From contig CAJUFR010000016.1 of assembly GCA_910585525.1 (NCBI GenBank), positions 1-37,590 of the forward strand: 37,590 nt of DNA. The letters run 5' to 3'. Position 1 is the stretch's first letter. Each line of letters starts with the position of its first letter. This DNA comes from an uncultured Angelakisella sp. Lineage in GTDB: Bacteria; Bacillota; Clostridia; Oscillospirales; Ruminococcaceae. Below the pieces are notes generated by a model. That model was not told the origin of the DNA, did no database searches, and saw only the letters and a program-made list of their open reading frames with translations. This document shows positions 24,019 through 35,704 of the stretch, piece after piece. A program made the position numbers and the translations under genes.

Positions 24019-25420
24019 CGTCATTTCCCTCCGTAATAACTTCCCATACACACCCAAGCCGGGAATCCTCCCGCCAGGCGCACCGGCGGTCCGCGCCGAA
24101 GCCCTCGGCCCATATGATCCCCTCCGCGTCCTGCGCCACTACCAGCATCCCTCGCTTTTCCGGCGGGACATCCGCCTCCTGGCAGAGTTTTTTCAGGGGA
24201 TGGCTCCCCGCCCTCCGCCAGGCCGGGGCCATCCGGTCCCCGGGCTGCTTGCGGCGCAATATTACAGTGCCTTTTATTCTACCACAATCCAGACAGTTTT
24301 TTAAGGCCGATTTGTTAATTTTTTCTGCCAGTTTTTCTTTTTTTCCCTCCGCCGGGGCGATGCGCAGCGTCCGCCCCCCTCCCAGGGGGAGAACCAGGGG
24401 CCGGGCCAGGGACAGGAGGTCCAGTTCCACCGCCAGGGGCGGGGGACTTTCCGCCTCCCGCCGCCGGGACACCAGCCCAACCGTCTCCTGATCCGCCGTG
24501 AAAAACACCGTTTCCCCCAGCTGCACCTCCCCGGAGCCCCGCCGGGCGGCCCTTTCCATCTCCTCCACCAGCCGGGCGGACTGCTTGCCCGCTGTCTCCA
24601 GCAGTTCCAGCAGGATGGCTTCCCGCACCGGCGGCGGCAGAGATAAAAGCCCCTGGCGGTCCAGGCGGCCATCGGGACGGCGGATGGTCTCCCTCGCCTC
24701 CTCCGCCAGCTGCCGGGTCAGCGCCCACTGGTCCGCCATCCGGTCCATGAACCGGGCGAAGGCGGCGGGGAGGGCGGGGTTCAGCAGTTCCAGCCGGGGC
24801 AGCACCTCCAGCCGGATGCGGTTGCGGCTGTAGTCCGGCAGCAGGTTGGTGGAATCGGTGACAAAGGCCAGCCCCCGCTCCTGGCAGTAGTCCTCCACCT
24901 CCCGCCGGGTACAGGCAAAAAGGGGTCGGATGATGTTCCCCCGCACCGGCGGGATGCCCCGGAGCCCCCGAGGCCCCGTCCCCCGGCAGAGGTTCAGCAG
25001 CACCGTCTCCATGCTGTCGGAAAGGGTGTGGGCGGTGGCGATCTTCCCCGTCTCCCCGGCGCACTCTTGGAAGAAGGCGTACCGCAGCTGCCGCCCGGCC
25101 TCCTCCACCGTCAGCCGGTGGAGCCGGGCCCAGGCGGCAGCGTCCGCCTGTCGGCAGCGGTAGGGCAGCCCCCACCTTTCCGCCAGTTCCCGGACAAAGG
25201 CGGCGTCCCGGCGGCTCTCCTCCCCCCGCAGCTGGTGGTCCAGGTGGCAGACCAGCAGGGTGAAGGGGACAGACCGCCGCAGATGGCGCAAAAAGTCCAG
25301 CAGGGCCACCGAATCCGCCCCGCCGGAAACCCCGGCGGCGACGGTGTCGCCCGGCTGGATCATCTGGTGCGCTTGGATGGCGGCCAGGGCCTTTTGGTAC
25401 AGGGCCTCCCGCTCTGCCAT
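24008..25420 (-). CDS. tilS: tRNA(Ile)-lysidine synthetase
   Basis: It attaches lysine to C34 of tRNA-Ile(CAU), changing both its codon (AUA) and its amino acid identity; the function is essential. The N-terminal PP-loop ATPase shows AAGVSGGADSVALL, then CHLDHQLRGEESRRDA and ATAHTLSDSMETVLLNL. The Arg/Asp-rich DSTNLLPDYSRNRIR motif and the C-terminal TilS domain (GDRMAPAWRRAGSHPLKKL) follow. ATG at 25418..25420 lies behind GGGAGGG. Length is 470, usual for the family. Its end overlaps hpt; a SUKH gene lies 22 bases upstream. Confidence 0.96.
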   Translation of the reverse strand: MAEREALYQKALAAIQAHQMIQPGDTVAAGVSGGADSVALLDFLRHLRRSVPFTLLVCHLDHQLRGEESRRDAAFVRELAERWGLPYRCRQADAAAWARLHRLTVEEAGRQLRYAFFQECAGETGKIATAHTLSDSMETVLLNLCRGTGPRGLRGIPPVRGNIIRPLFACTRREVEDYCQERGLAFVTDSTNLLPDYSRNRIRLEVLPRLELLNPALPAAFARFMDRMADQWALTRQLAEEARETIRRPDGRLDRQGLLSLPPPVREAILLELLETAGKQSARLVEEMERAARRGSGEVQLGETVFFTADQETVGLVSRRREAESPPPLAVELDLLSLARPLVLPLGGGRTLRIAPAEGKKEKLAEKINKSALKNCLDCGRIKGTVILRRKQPGDRMAPAWRRAGSHPLKKLCQEADVPPEKRGMLVVAQDAEGIIWAEGFGADRRCAWREDSRLGCVWEVITEGNDDEG

Positions 25421-25442
25421 ACCCGGACCCTCCCTCCCTTGT

Positions 25443-26117
25443 TCAACGTTTGAAGCGCCCCCGCCACCATTCCAACTCCCTTTGGAGGGCCTTGGTATCG
25501 GCCAGTCTCTCCAGGTAGCCGCGGTAGAACTCGTCGAAGCTGTATGCCTCCCAGGCAAAACCGCCTTCGTGGTCGGTGGTAAAGAGTTGGCCCCGCTTTT
25601 CCCCGTTCAGCACGATGCCGTACCCCCAGCCGCAGCCCTTGTCCCCCAGGCAGAAAAAGCCATCGGTGCTCCGGGGCGTTTCCCACTCGTTTTCCGGTCT
25701 CTCCCAGACGAAGAAGTGTTCCGGGTGCATTTCATAGACCTCCGGGTCGCACATACAGCTGTCCCGTTCCTCCCAAAGCAGGGGGCGGATGGAGAAGGGC
25801 CGCACCAGGCTGCGCCGCCAGCCCCGCCGGTGATGTTCCGCAAACTGGTCCTCCTGGAAATAGCCCTTCTTCCAGAACTCCCCAAAGGGGGCGATGCCGT
25901 AATCCGGCCCGGCCCCGCCGTCCCCCACCCGGGTGATGAACCGGCGGTAGTCCTCCGGGAGGGTGAAGCCGCATTTCTCCTCCACATCCCGGACGAACTC
26001 CTCCGGCACAGGCGGGCCGAGGCGGTACTGGTGGGCCTTGGCGCCGAACAACTCAAAGCCGCTGTCGATCTCCCGGGCCTTCTCCAATAGCTTCTCGATC
26101 CGATCTCTTGAAAACAT
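25443..26117 (-). CDS. SMI1/KNR4 (SUKH) family protein
   Basis: A 224-residue SUKH-domain protein. The typical opening (PPVPEEFVRDVEEKCGFTLP, then EDYRRFITRVGDGGAGP with the conserved Gly) is followed by GIAPFGEFW and a C-terminal part with GFFCLGDKGCGWGYGIVLNG. Many SUKH proteins are immunity proteins against contact-dependent or polymorphic toxins. Others act as intracellular regulators. No toxin gene is near. It sits in the housekeeping operon between dnaB and tilS, starting right at the dnaB stop (GTG at 26118 or ATG at 26115..26117; the ATG is preferred), so it is cotranscribed with the replicative helicase. Confidence 0.88.
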   Translation of the reverse strand: MFSRDRIEKLLEKAREIDSGFELFGAKAHQYRLGPPVPEEFVRDVEEKCGFTLPEDYRRFITRVGDGGAGPDYGIAPFGEFWKKGYFQEDQFAEHHRRGWRRSLVRPFSIRPLLWEERDSCMCDPEVYEMHPEHFFVWERPENEWETPRSTDGFFCLGDKGCGWGYGIVLNGEKRGQLFTTDHEGGFAWEAYSFDEFYRGYLERLADTKALQRELEWWRGRFKR

Positions 26118-26120
26118 CAC

Positions 26121-27467
26121 TCAGCCCTCTCTGCCAAAGGCCACGCTGGAAAACCTTGTGAACTGCCCGTCCCAGTAGAGGTTGATGGACCCGGTCTCCC
26201 CGTGGCGGTTCTTGGCCACGATGCACTTGGCGTCGTTGACGCTCTCCTGGTCGTTGTACAGCGCCTCCCGGTGCAGGAACATGACGATATCGGCGTCCTG
26301 CTCGATGGACCCCGATTCCCGGAGGTCGGACAGCATGGGCTTGTGCTCGCTGCGGCTCTCGATGCTCCGGGACAGCTGGGACAGGGTGATGACCGGGATG
26401 TTCAGTTCCTTGGCCATCAGCTTCAGGTTCCGGGTCATCTCCGAGACCTCCTGGACACGGTTCTGGATGTTCCGGCCGCTGGTCATCAGCTGGAGGTAGT
26501 CGATGACCACCAGCCCCAGGTCCTTGATCCGCCGCAGCTTTGCCTTGATATCCGCCACCGTGGTGATGGCGTTGTCATCCACGTATATCTTGGAGGAGGC
26601 CAGGGTCTGGGTGGCCTTTGCCAGGTTCACCCAGTCGTTGTCGGTGAGGGTGCCGGTGAGCAGCTTTTGCAGTTCCACCAGCGCCTCGGCGGAAAGGAGC
26701 CGCTGGGCCAGCTGCTCCTTGCTCATCTCCAGGGAGAAGATGGCCACCGCCTTGCCCGACTGTTTGGCCACGTTGCTGGCGATGTTCAGGGCAAAGGCGG
26801 TCTTGCCCACGCCGGGGCGGGCGGCGATGAGGATAAAGTCCGACTTGTTCAGCCCGGTGATCATGGCGTCCAGCAGCTTATACCCGGTGGAAAGCCCCAG
26901 ATAATCCTTCCGGTCCTCCCCGCTGATGCGCTGGAGGTGGTCGTAGGTCTCCACCAGCACCTTGGACAGGGGGAGGATGGTGCCCATCTGCCGCCCCTGG
27001 CGGATGTCGTAGATGCGCTGCTCGGCAAACTCCAGCAGTTCCATGGCGTCGGCCTGGGGGTCGAAGGCGTTGTCCACCACCTCCCGGCTGGCGGTGATGA
27101 GGCTGCGCAGGTAGTGCTTTTCCTGGACGATGGCGGCGTAGGCCCCCACGTTGGCGGTGGTGGGCACCACCTGGGCCAGCTGGGCCAGGTAGATCTTGGC
27201 GTCCTCCGGGGTCTCGAAGATCTTCTCCCGCCGGGCGTGCTCCAGCACCGTCACCACGTCGATGGTTCGGCCCATGGTGAACATCTGGATCACCACGGCG
27301 AACAGCTGCTGGTGCTGGGGCCGGTAGAAATACTCCGGCTTCAGCAGTTCCATCACCGCCGGGATGCAGCCTGCGTCCAGCAGCAGCGCCCCCAGGACGC
27401 TCTGCTCCGCCTCCAGGCTGTACGGCATCGCCTGGCTGTAGATATCCAGGCCGGTCTCCTGGGGCAT
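26121..27467 (-). CDS. dnaB: Replicative DNA helicase
   Basis: The hexameric helicase that opens the replication fork (DnaC in Bacillus naming). The N-terminal domain (YSLEAEQSVLGALLLD) and linker are followed by the RecA-like core: Walker A in AARPGVGKTAFAL, the B motif LGLVVIDYLQLM, the helicase motif LSQLSRSIESR and SGSIEQDADIVMFLHR. Length (448) is typical and no intein is present. The ATG lies behind GGGGGG. The gene follows rplI by 55 bases in the conserved gdpP-rplI-dnaB order. Confidence 0.97.
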   Translation of the reverse strand: MPQETGLDIYSQAMPYSLEAEQSVLGALLLDAGCIPAVMELLKPEYFYRPQHQQLFAVVIQMFTMGRTIDVVTVLEHARREKIFETPEDAKIYLAQLAQVVPTTANVGAYAAIVQEKHYLRSLITASREVVDNAFDPQADAMELLEFAEQRIYDIRQGRQMGTILPLSKVLVETYDHLQRISGEDRKDYLGLSTGYKLLDAMITGLNKSDFILIAARPGVGKTAFALNIASNVAKQSGKAVAIFSLEMSKEQLAQRLLSAEALVELQKLLTGTLTDNDWVNLAKATQTLASSKIYVDDNAITTVADIKAKLRRIKDLGLVVIDYLQLMTSGRNIQNRVQEVSEMTRNLKLMAKELNIPVITLSQLSRSIESRSEHKPMLSDLRESGSIEQDADIVMFLHREALYNDQESVNDAKCIVAKNRHGETGSINLYWDGQFTRFSSVAFGREG

Positions 27468-27522
27468 CTCGTTCCCCCCTTTCAGGAACAGGAGGGGTCG
27501 CCCCCTCCCTTACTTCACTTCA

Positions 27523-27972
27523 TTACTGCTGTTCACTGACCACCACGTACACCTTGGCGGAAACGCCGGTGTACAGCTTCACCTCGGCGGTGTAGGTGCC
27601 GAAGGCCTTGATCTCGGCATCCAGGCTGATCTTCCGCTTGTCCAGTTCCACCCCTAACTCCTTCTGGATGGCCTCGGCGATCTCCTTGGTGCTCACCGAG
27701 CCGAACAGCTTGCCGCCGGCGCCGCCCCGGGCGAACAGCTTCACCGTCTTGCCCTCCAGTTCCTTGGCGGCGGCCTGGGCGGCCTTCTTCTCCTCCTCCA
27801 GGCGGTGGGCGGCGGCGGCCTCCCGGTTCTTCAACTCATTGAGGGCCTGGGGGGTGGCGGGGATGGCCAGCCCCCTTTTGAGCAAAAAGTTGTTGGCGTA
27901 GCCGTCGCTGACGTTTACCAGTTCCCCCTTGCGGCCGGAGCCCTTGACGTCCTGTGTCAGAATCACCTTCAT
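27523..27972 (-). CDS. rplI: 50S ribosomal protein L9
   Basis: A 149-residue L9, which binds 23S rRNA near the L1 stalk and helps keep the reading frame. The N-terminal signature (MKVILTQDVKGSGRKGELV, then VSDGYANNFLLKRGLA) is clear. A long connecting helix (LNELKNREAAAAHRLEEEKK) and the C-terminal domain (GKLFGSVSTKEIAEAI) follow. It is 21 bases downstream of gdpP. Confidence 0.98.
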   Translation of the reverse strand: MKVILTQDVKGSGRKGELVNVSDGYANNFLLKRGLAIPATPQALNELKNREAAAAHRLEEEKKAAQAAAKELEGKTVKLFARGGAGGKLFGSVSTKEIAEAIQKELGVELDKRKISLDAEIKAFGTYTAEVKLYTGVSAKVYVVVSEQQ

Positions 27973-27993
27973 ATTGGGTACCCCTTTCTTTTG

Positions 27994-29985
27994 TCAGCCA
28001 CCGTTGGAAGCCGGTGGCAGCGCGTTTACCTCAAAATAGCCGTCGATGGCCTCCCGCAGCTTCTGGAAGGCGTCGTCCATGGAGATATCGGCCAGCTGGG
28101 CGGCGGCCATGGTCAGGTGCCCCCCGCCCCCCAGCGTCTCCATGATCACCTGGACGTTGATGGCCCCCATGCTCCGGGCGGACATGTTCACCCCGCTGCC
28201 CACCTTGAAGAGCAGGAAGGAGGCGTCCACACCGCTGATGTTCAGCAGTTCATCCGCCGCCTGGGAGGCGATGACCCGCATATCCGGCATCTCCCGGGTG
28301 GTGCAGGCGATGGCGCAGCCCCGGTACTCCCGGGCCGCCGCCACCAGCTGGGCCCGCTGCTGGTAGCTTTCCATGTTGGAGGCGAACAGCTTGCGCACCT
28401 CCACCGTGTCGGCCCCCATCCGCCGGAGGTAGGCCGCCGCCTCGAAGGTGCGGACCCCCGCCCGGAGGGTGAAGTTCTTGGTGTCCAGCATGATGCCCGC
28501 CAGCATGGCGGAGGCCTCCGGGGCGGATATCTTCTGCTGCTCCCCCAGGTACTGGTTCAGTTCGGCCACCATCTCGCAGGCGGAACTGGCGTAGGGCTCG
28601 TGGAAGAAGATGATGGCGTTGTCGATGTGGTCCACCATCTTGCGGTGGTGGTCGATGACCACCACGTTGCGGCACCCGGCGTAGACGGTGGAGGATTCCA
28701 GCAGCGTCTTGACGTGGGTATCCACCACAAAGAGGAGGGTGTCGTTGGACAGGGTCTCCAGGGCGGTGTCGGGGCTGATGAACAGGTCCCCCAGCCCCTC
28801 CTCCCGCATCTTGATCACCAGGGACTGGGCAAGGCTGCGGTTCTCGTCCAGGACGATGCGGGCAGTACGGCCCATGTTCCGCAGCCCGGCGCAAAGGCCC
28901 ACCGCCGCCCCCACGCAGTCCAGGTCGGCGAACCGGTGGCCCATCACCAGGATGTTCTGGCTGGTCTGGACGATCTCGGTGATGGCGTTGGCAACGATGC
29001 GGGTGCGGACCTTGTTGCGCTTCTCCACCCCCTTGCTGACGCCGCCGAAGAACTCGTACCCGTCCCGCAGCTTGACGGCGGCCTGGTCGCCGCCCCGGCC
29101 AAGGGCCATATCCAGGGCCTGGCGGGCCAGGGCCTCCGATTCGTGGAGGCTCCCCTCCTTGCTCCCCACCCCGATGGACATGGTGGCGGAGATGCGGTCC
29201 CCGGCGGTGATGCCCCGTATCTGGTCCAGCACCTGGAACCGGCTGGCCTCCACCCGGCGCATGTACCGGTCCTCGATGACGGCGATATACCGGTCCTTAT
29301 CCAGCTTTTTCAGCAGGCCGCAGTTCTCCTCGGCAAAGGTCTCGATGATATGCTCGATCTCGGACATGGTCTTGCTGCGCTCGTTCTCCTTGGCGTCCAA
29401 AAACAGTTCCGAGAAGTTGTCGATGACCATCAGCAGCACCCAGGGCCGGGAGTCGAAATACTCCTTGGCGTAGACCTTCAGGTCGTGGTCGTCAAAGAGG
29501 TAGAGGACACGGACCGGCTCCCCCTGGCGCTGGGTCTGGACCCAGTAGAGGGTGTACATCCGTCCCCCTGCCGTGACGTTCTGCCCCTGGGGCCCGCACT
29601 CGCCGGAAAGTTCCAGCCCCGGGATCACCTGGTCCAGCCGTTTGCCAAAGGCGTCCTCCCCGTCCAGCACCCGCTGGCGGCAGTAATCGTTCTGCCACAG
29701 CACCTCCCCGGTCTCCCGGACGATCATGGTGGCCATGGGGTACTCCGCCACCGTCTCCTCCCGGGCCCCCAGAAGGGATCCCCGGATGGCGGCCAGCTGC
29801 CGCCGGGTGTCCCGGCTGATGCGGGAACAGTGGATCGCCGCCCACAGGGCCATGATCCCCCAGCTGGCCAGGAAGATGGAGAAAAGACGGAGGTCCACAA
29901 AGAAATAAGAGGCCCCCGCCGCCAGCCCGCTGATGGCAAGCATCCCGTAGATCACCGGTCGGTAAAGGTTCATCCGGTCCAGCAT
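27994..29985 (-). CDS. gdpP: Cyclic-di-AMP phosphodiesterase GdpP (DHH family)
   Basis: A membrane-bound enzyme that hydrolyses the second messenger c-di-AMP and so affects potassium balance and the cell wall. It has two N-terminal membrane helices (VIYGMLAISGLAAGASYFF and LFSIFLASWGIMALWAAIHC), a PAS-like domain, a degenerate GGDEF domain (residues about 170..300) and DHH-DHHA1 catalytic domains. The metal-binding residues are in MGHRFADLDCVGA, FVVDTH and VIDHHRKM; the C-terminal GGGGH motif is intact. ATG at 29983..29985 is ten bases after AAAGGAGG; a GTG at 29994 is too near. It is first in the housekeeping operon; an A+T-rich region at 30010..30050 should hold the promoter. Confidence 0.95.
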   Translation of the reverse strand: MLDRMNLYRPVIYGMLAISGLAAGASYFFVDLRLFSIFLASWGIMALWAAIHCSRISRDTRRQLAAIRGSLLGAREETVAEYPMATMIVRETGEVLWQNDYCRQRVLDGEDAFGKRLDQVIPGLELSGECGPQGQNVTAGGRMYTLYWVQTQRQGEPVRVLYLFDDHDLKVYAKEYFDSRPWVLLMVIDNFSELFLDAKENERSKTMSEIEHIIETFAEENCGLLKKLDKDRYIAVIEDRYMRRVEASRFQVLDQIRGITAGDRISATMSIGVGSKEGSLHESEALARQALDMALGRGGDQAAVKLRDGYEFFGGVSKGVEKRNKVRTRIVANAITEIVQTSQNILVMGHRFADLDCVGAAVGLCAGLRNMGRTARIVLDENRSLAQSLVIKMREEGLGDLFISPDTALETLSNDTLLFVVDTHVKTLLESSTVYAGCRNVVVIDHHRKMVDHIDNAIIFFHEPYASSACEMVAELNQYLGEQQKISAPEASAMLAGIMLDTKNFTLRAGVRTFEAAAYLRRMGADTVEVRKLFASNMESYQQRAQLVAAAREYRGCAIACTTREMPDMRVIASQAADELLNISGVDASFLLFKVGSGVNMSARSMGAINVQVIMETLGGGGHLTMAAAQLADISMDDAFQKLREAIDGYFEVNALPPASNGG

Positions 29986-30050
29986 ACGGCCCACCCCCTC
30001 CTTTTGGTCAGGATAATCGTATAGTTAAAGTATAGTATACCATAAACGAC

Positions 30051-30089
30051 AACATGCGGCAAGTCTGGAAAAAAGGCTTGTCGCATGTT
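30051..30089. other. Inverted repeat between rnj and gdpP
   Basis: AACATGCGGCAAG (30051..30063) and CTTGTCGCATGTT (30077..30089) form a 13-bp stem with one mismatch, 18 bases past the RNase J stop on the minus strand. It probably acts as the end of the rnj transcript, although T residues lie in the loop and not after the stem. Confidence 0.5.
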
Positions 30090-30106
30090 CAGGTTTTTTG
30101 GCTCGG

Positions 30107-32326
<2,220 letters not shown>

Positions 32327-32643
32327 CTTTCCTTTTGATATCGTCTGATGTCATTTTTCATTGTATCGCTGGCCAAAGAAAGGGAGGCGGCCTTCCCCCG
32401 AAGGCGCTGCAAAGCAGCCCGTCAAGGCATCCCACAGCCACGCCGGGGGATGCTCATCGGGGGGGAAAGCGGTATCCCTGTTTTTTGGACAGGCCCGGGG
32501 GGTTGACAGTTCCCCGGAAACTCCCCCGCCCGGTCCCGGGCCGGGGGAAACAATTCCTAAATTATCGTCTTTATCTTCAATGCCGGGCAGGAACGGCCCG
32601 CCCCTTCTGCCTGGATAGGCAGGTTGCACAAATATGCTATCTG
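32327..32643 (-). promoter_or_regulatory. Long hairpin-rich 5' leader of RNase J
   Basis: From the inferred transcription start near 32643 to the start codon there are about 320 bases without a gene. They can fold into a chain of hairpins: 32604..32619 (CTGCC/GGCAG), 32584..32600 (CGGGC/GCCCG), 32523..32547 (an 11-bp stem with one bulge), 32477..32493 (CCTGT/ACAGG), 32427..32453 (GCATCCC/GGGATGC), 32406..32418 (GCTGC/GCAGC) and 32390..32405 (GCCTTC/GAAGGC). I do not recognise a known riboswitch. Autoregulation by RNase J cleavage of its own leader is a natural idea, as inference. Confidence 0.55.
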
Positions 32644-32649
32644 TTTTTT

Positions 32650-32678
32650 ATTATACTTGTTCGGTGGTGGCTCGTCAA
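32650..32678 (-). promoter_or_regulatory. Promoter of rnj
   Basis: TTGACG (32673..32678), a 17-bp spacer and a perfect TATAAT (32650..32655) on the minus strand. It is one of the strongest promoter matches in the window and defines the long rnj leader. Confidence 0.75.
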
Positions 32679-32739
32679 GGGGGAAATTTGTTATGTTTTG
32701 TAGACATCGGGGCGGATGCCGGACCCTCTCCTGGGTAAA

Positions 32740-32827
32740 TGTAAATATTCTGTAAATATTTGTGTGTTGTTGCGTCTTTTGTGCGGTCTTGCTAACTATT
32801 GCTATCGCTACATTTAAAGTATATAAT
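32740..32827 (+). promoter_or_regulatory. Promoter region of rnhA with a tandem repeat
   Basis: TTGCTA (32799..32804), a 17-bp spacer and a perfect TATAAT (32822..32827) lie 63 bases before rnhA. Upstream, TGTAAATATT occurs twice (32740..32749 and 32751..32760), 11 bases apart, about one helical turn, and could be a regulator site or an A+T-rich UP-type element. Confidence 0.6.
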
Positions 32828-32890
32828 TGATATCTAAGCGTAACACCTGCCTTGCCCTGTTTGGCATAGAATGAGAAGGAGGCTCCCCCT

Positions 32891-33334
32891 ATGGAACGAA
32901 AGACTGTCCACCTCTATACCGACGGCGCATGCTCCGGCAACCCGGGACCCGGGGGCTGGGGCGCCGTGCTGATCTATGGCGAGGCCCGGAAGGAACTCTC
33001 CGGCGGGGAGCGGGACACCACCAACAACCGGATGGAACTGACCGCCGCCATCCGGGGCCTCCAGGCCCTGCGGGAGCCTTGCCGGGTCATCCTCACCAGC
33101 GACAGCCGGTACCTGGTGGACGCCGTCACCAAGGGCTGGCTCCGCTCCTGGCAGCGCCGGGGCTGGAAGAAGGCGGGGAACGACCCGGTGCTCAACGTTG
33201 ACCTCTGGCAGCAGCTGCTGCCGCTGCTGGAGCAGCACCAGGTGGAGTTCGTCTGGGTCAAGGGCCACGCCGGCCACCCGGAAAACGAGTGCTGCGACCG
33301 GATGGCGGTGGCGGAATCGGCGAAGTACCGGTAG
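32891..33334 (+). CDS. rnhA: Ribonuclease HI
   Basis: It removes RNA from RNA-DNA hybrids, such as R-loops and Okazaki primers. The four catalytic acids are visible: Asp in LYTDGACSGNPGPGGW, Glu in NRMELTAAI, Asp in LTSDSRYLVD and Asp in ECCDRMAV. The basic handle (WLRSWQRRGWKKAG) and the flexible-loop His (VKGHAGHPEN) are present, as in the E. coli enzyme. The ATG stands behind AAGGAGG. It begins a two-gene plus-strand unit, with a LURP-one protein 14 bases downstream. Confidence 0.96.
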   Translation: MERKTVHLYTDGACSGNPGPGGWGAVLIYGEARKELSGGERDTTNNRMELTAAIRGLQALREPCRVILTSDSRYLVDAVTKGWLRSWQRRGWKKAGNDPVLNVDLWQQLLPLLEQHQVEFVWVKGHAGHPENECCDRMAVAESAKYR

Positions 33335-33348
33335 GGGGAGGCAAAAAA

Positions 33349-33819
33349 ATGAAACTGATGTTCAAGCAGCGGCTCTTTTCCTGGCTGGACAGCTACGATG
33401 TCTTTGACCGGGACGGCAGCGTCGTCTATACCGTCAAGGGGGAACTGAGCTGGGGGCACCGGCTCCAGATCTACGACGCCCAGGGGGAGCACCTGGGGAC
33501 GGTGCAGGAGAAGGTCCTCACCCTGCTGCCCCGGTTCCAACTCTACCTGGGGGACCGGCTGGCGGGGACCATCACCAAGGAATTCACCTTTTTCCGCCCC
33601 AGGTTCACCCTGGACTGTAACGGCTGGACGGTGGACGGGGACCTGTGGGAGTGGGACTACCAGGTGATGGACGGCAGCCGCACCGTGATGAGCCTCCAGA
33701 AGCAGGTATGGAACTGGACCGATACCTATTCTATGAACATCCCCCAGCCCAAGGACGCCCTCCTCTGCCTGATGATCGTGCTGGCCATCGACGCTGCCAA
33801 GTGCTCCCAGGGGAAATAA
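33349..33819 (+). CDS. LURP-one-related (Tubby C-like) protein
   Basis: A 156-residue beta-barrel protein of the LURP-one-related family, with regularly spaced strands (SYDVFDRDGSVVYTVKGEL, RLQIYDAQGEHLGTVQEK, FQLYLGDRLAGTITKE, WEWDYQVMDGSRTVMSLQ). The related Tubby and scramblase folds bind membrane lipids or act as tethers, but bacterial members have no established role. The C-terminal stretch is hydrophobic (LLCLMIVLAIDAA), fitting the buried central helix of the barrel. ATG at 33349 follows GGGAGG. It is cotranscribed with rnhA, with no obvious functional link. Confidence 0.85.
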   Translation: MKLMFKQRLFSWLDSYDVFDRDGSVVYTVKGELSWGHRLQIYDAQGEHLGTVQEKVLTLLPRFQLYLGDRLAGTITKEFTFFRPRFTLDCNGWTVDGDLWEWDYQVMDGSRTVMSLQKQVWNWTDTYSMNIPQPKDALLCLMIVLAIDAAKCSQGK

Positions 33820-33851
33820 CAGGAAAATGGAAAAAGAGGAGCGAAAACCTC

Positions 33852-33880
33852 TTGCAAAGTATACTAAAATAGTATATAAT
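33852..33880 (+). promoter_or_regulatory. Promoter of nifS-nifU
   Basis: TTGCAA (33852..33857), a 17-bp spacer and a perfect TATAAT (33875..33880). The spacer contains AGTATACT and a second AGTATA, a small repeat that might bind a regulator; no IscR-type gene is in the window. Confidence 0.7.
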
Positions 33881-33929
33881 TGACCCAACGACCACTGATA
33901 ACTCTGGACAAAGGGAGCGTATAGAAAGA

Positions 33930-35108
<1,179 letters not shown>

Positions 35109-35138
35109 AGTATCCTGTCAGAAAGGATGTAAAAAGCG

Positions 35139-35585
35139 ATGATCTATTCCGAAAAGGTGATGGACCACTTCACCAACCCCCGGAACGTGGGGGAACTGCC
35201 CGACGCCAACGGCATCGGGGAGGTAGGCAACGCCAAGTGCGGCGATATCATGAAGATGTACCTGAGGATACAGGGGGACACCATCACCGACGTGAGGTTC
35301 AAGACCTTCGGCTGCGGGGCAGCCATCGCCACCAGTTCCATGGCCACCGAGATGATCAAGGGCCGGACGGTGGAGGAGGCGTTAAAGGTCACCAACAAGG
35401 CGGTGATGGAGGCGCTGGACGGCCTGCCCCCGGTAAAGGTCCACTGCTCGGTGCTGGCGGAGCAGGCGGTCCGGGCCGCCCTGGCCGACTACTACACCCG
35501 CCAGGGCATCGACCCCGAGCCCATTGTGGGAAAACTCCGGGAGGTGGAGCATGACCATGGGGACGGGGAGAGTTGTTGTATTTGA
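35139..35585 (+). CDS. nifU: Iron-sulfur cluster assembly scaffold NifU/IscU
   Basis: A 148-residue IscU-type scaffold on which Fe-S clusters are built. It starts MIYSEKVMDHFTNPRNVG and carries the three ligand Cys in GNAKCGD, FKTFGCGAAIATSS and VHCSVLAEQA, with Asp36 next to the first. The lone N-terminal domain without the Nfu part is usual in Clostridia. The very C terminus is HDHGDGESCCI, which adds two His and two Cys beyond the ordinary fold and could bind metal. It has its own ribosome binding site (AAAGGATG) and ends the operon at the terminator at 35602. Confidence 0.95.
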   Translation: MIYSEKVMDHFTNPRNVGELPDANGIGEVGNAKCGDIMKMYLRIQGDTITDVRFKTFGCGAAIATSSMATEMIKGRTVEEALKVTNKAVMEALDGLPPVKVHCSVLAEQAVRAALADYYTRQGIDPEPIVGKLREVEHDHGDGESCCI

Positions 35586-35601
35586 CATCCCATCCAAAAG
35601 A

Positions 35602-35630
35602 AGGGTAGGCGCCACCTGCCCTTTTTCCTT
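35602..35630 (+). terminator. Terminator after nifU
   Basis: AGGGTAGG / CCTGCCCT (one G-U pair) with a five-base loop and a trailing TTTTCCTTTT, 17 bases past the nifU stop. Confidence 0.85.
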
Positions 35631-35654
35631 TTCCAAAAATTTTTTTCCTGACCT

Positions 35655-35684
35655 TGCAACCTTTTCCGGTGGTCGTCCGTGTTA
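35655..35684 (+). promoter_or_regulatory. ECF-type promoter upstream of the sigma factor gene
   Basis: TGCAACC (35655..35661) followed by TTTTC resembles the AAC-containing -35 element of ECF sigma factors. CGT motifs at 35674 and 35678 fall where a CGT-type -10 belongs (spacer 16 for the second). Autoregulation by the downstream sigma factor is the usual arrangement. No sigma-A promoter is evident in the gap. Confidence 0.6.
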
Positions 35685-35704
35685 TTGGTGAAGGGACCTT
35701 CAAC

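Noticed and set aside
21355..24036. 893-codon plus-strand frame opposite ftsH and hpt
   Set aside because: Low-complexity antisense of two certain genes; no family features.
27805..30024. 739-codon plus-strand frame opposite gdpP and rplI
   Set aside because: Antisense shadow; composition follows the codon pattern of the real genes.
32327..32643. Known structured RNA (SRP RNA, RNase P RNA, 6S) in the rnj leader
   Set aside because: None of the conserved core strings of these RNAs is present; only unrelated hairpins are seen.
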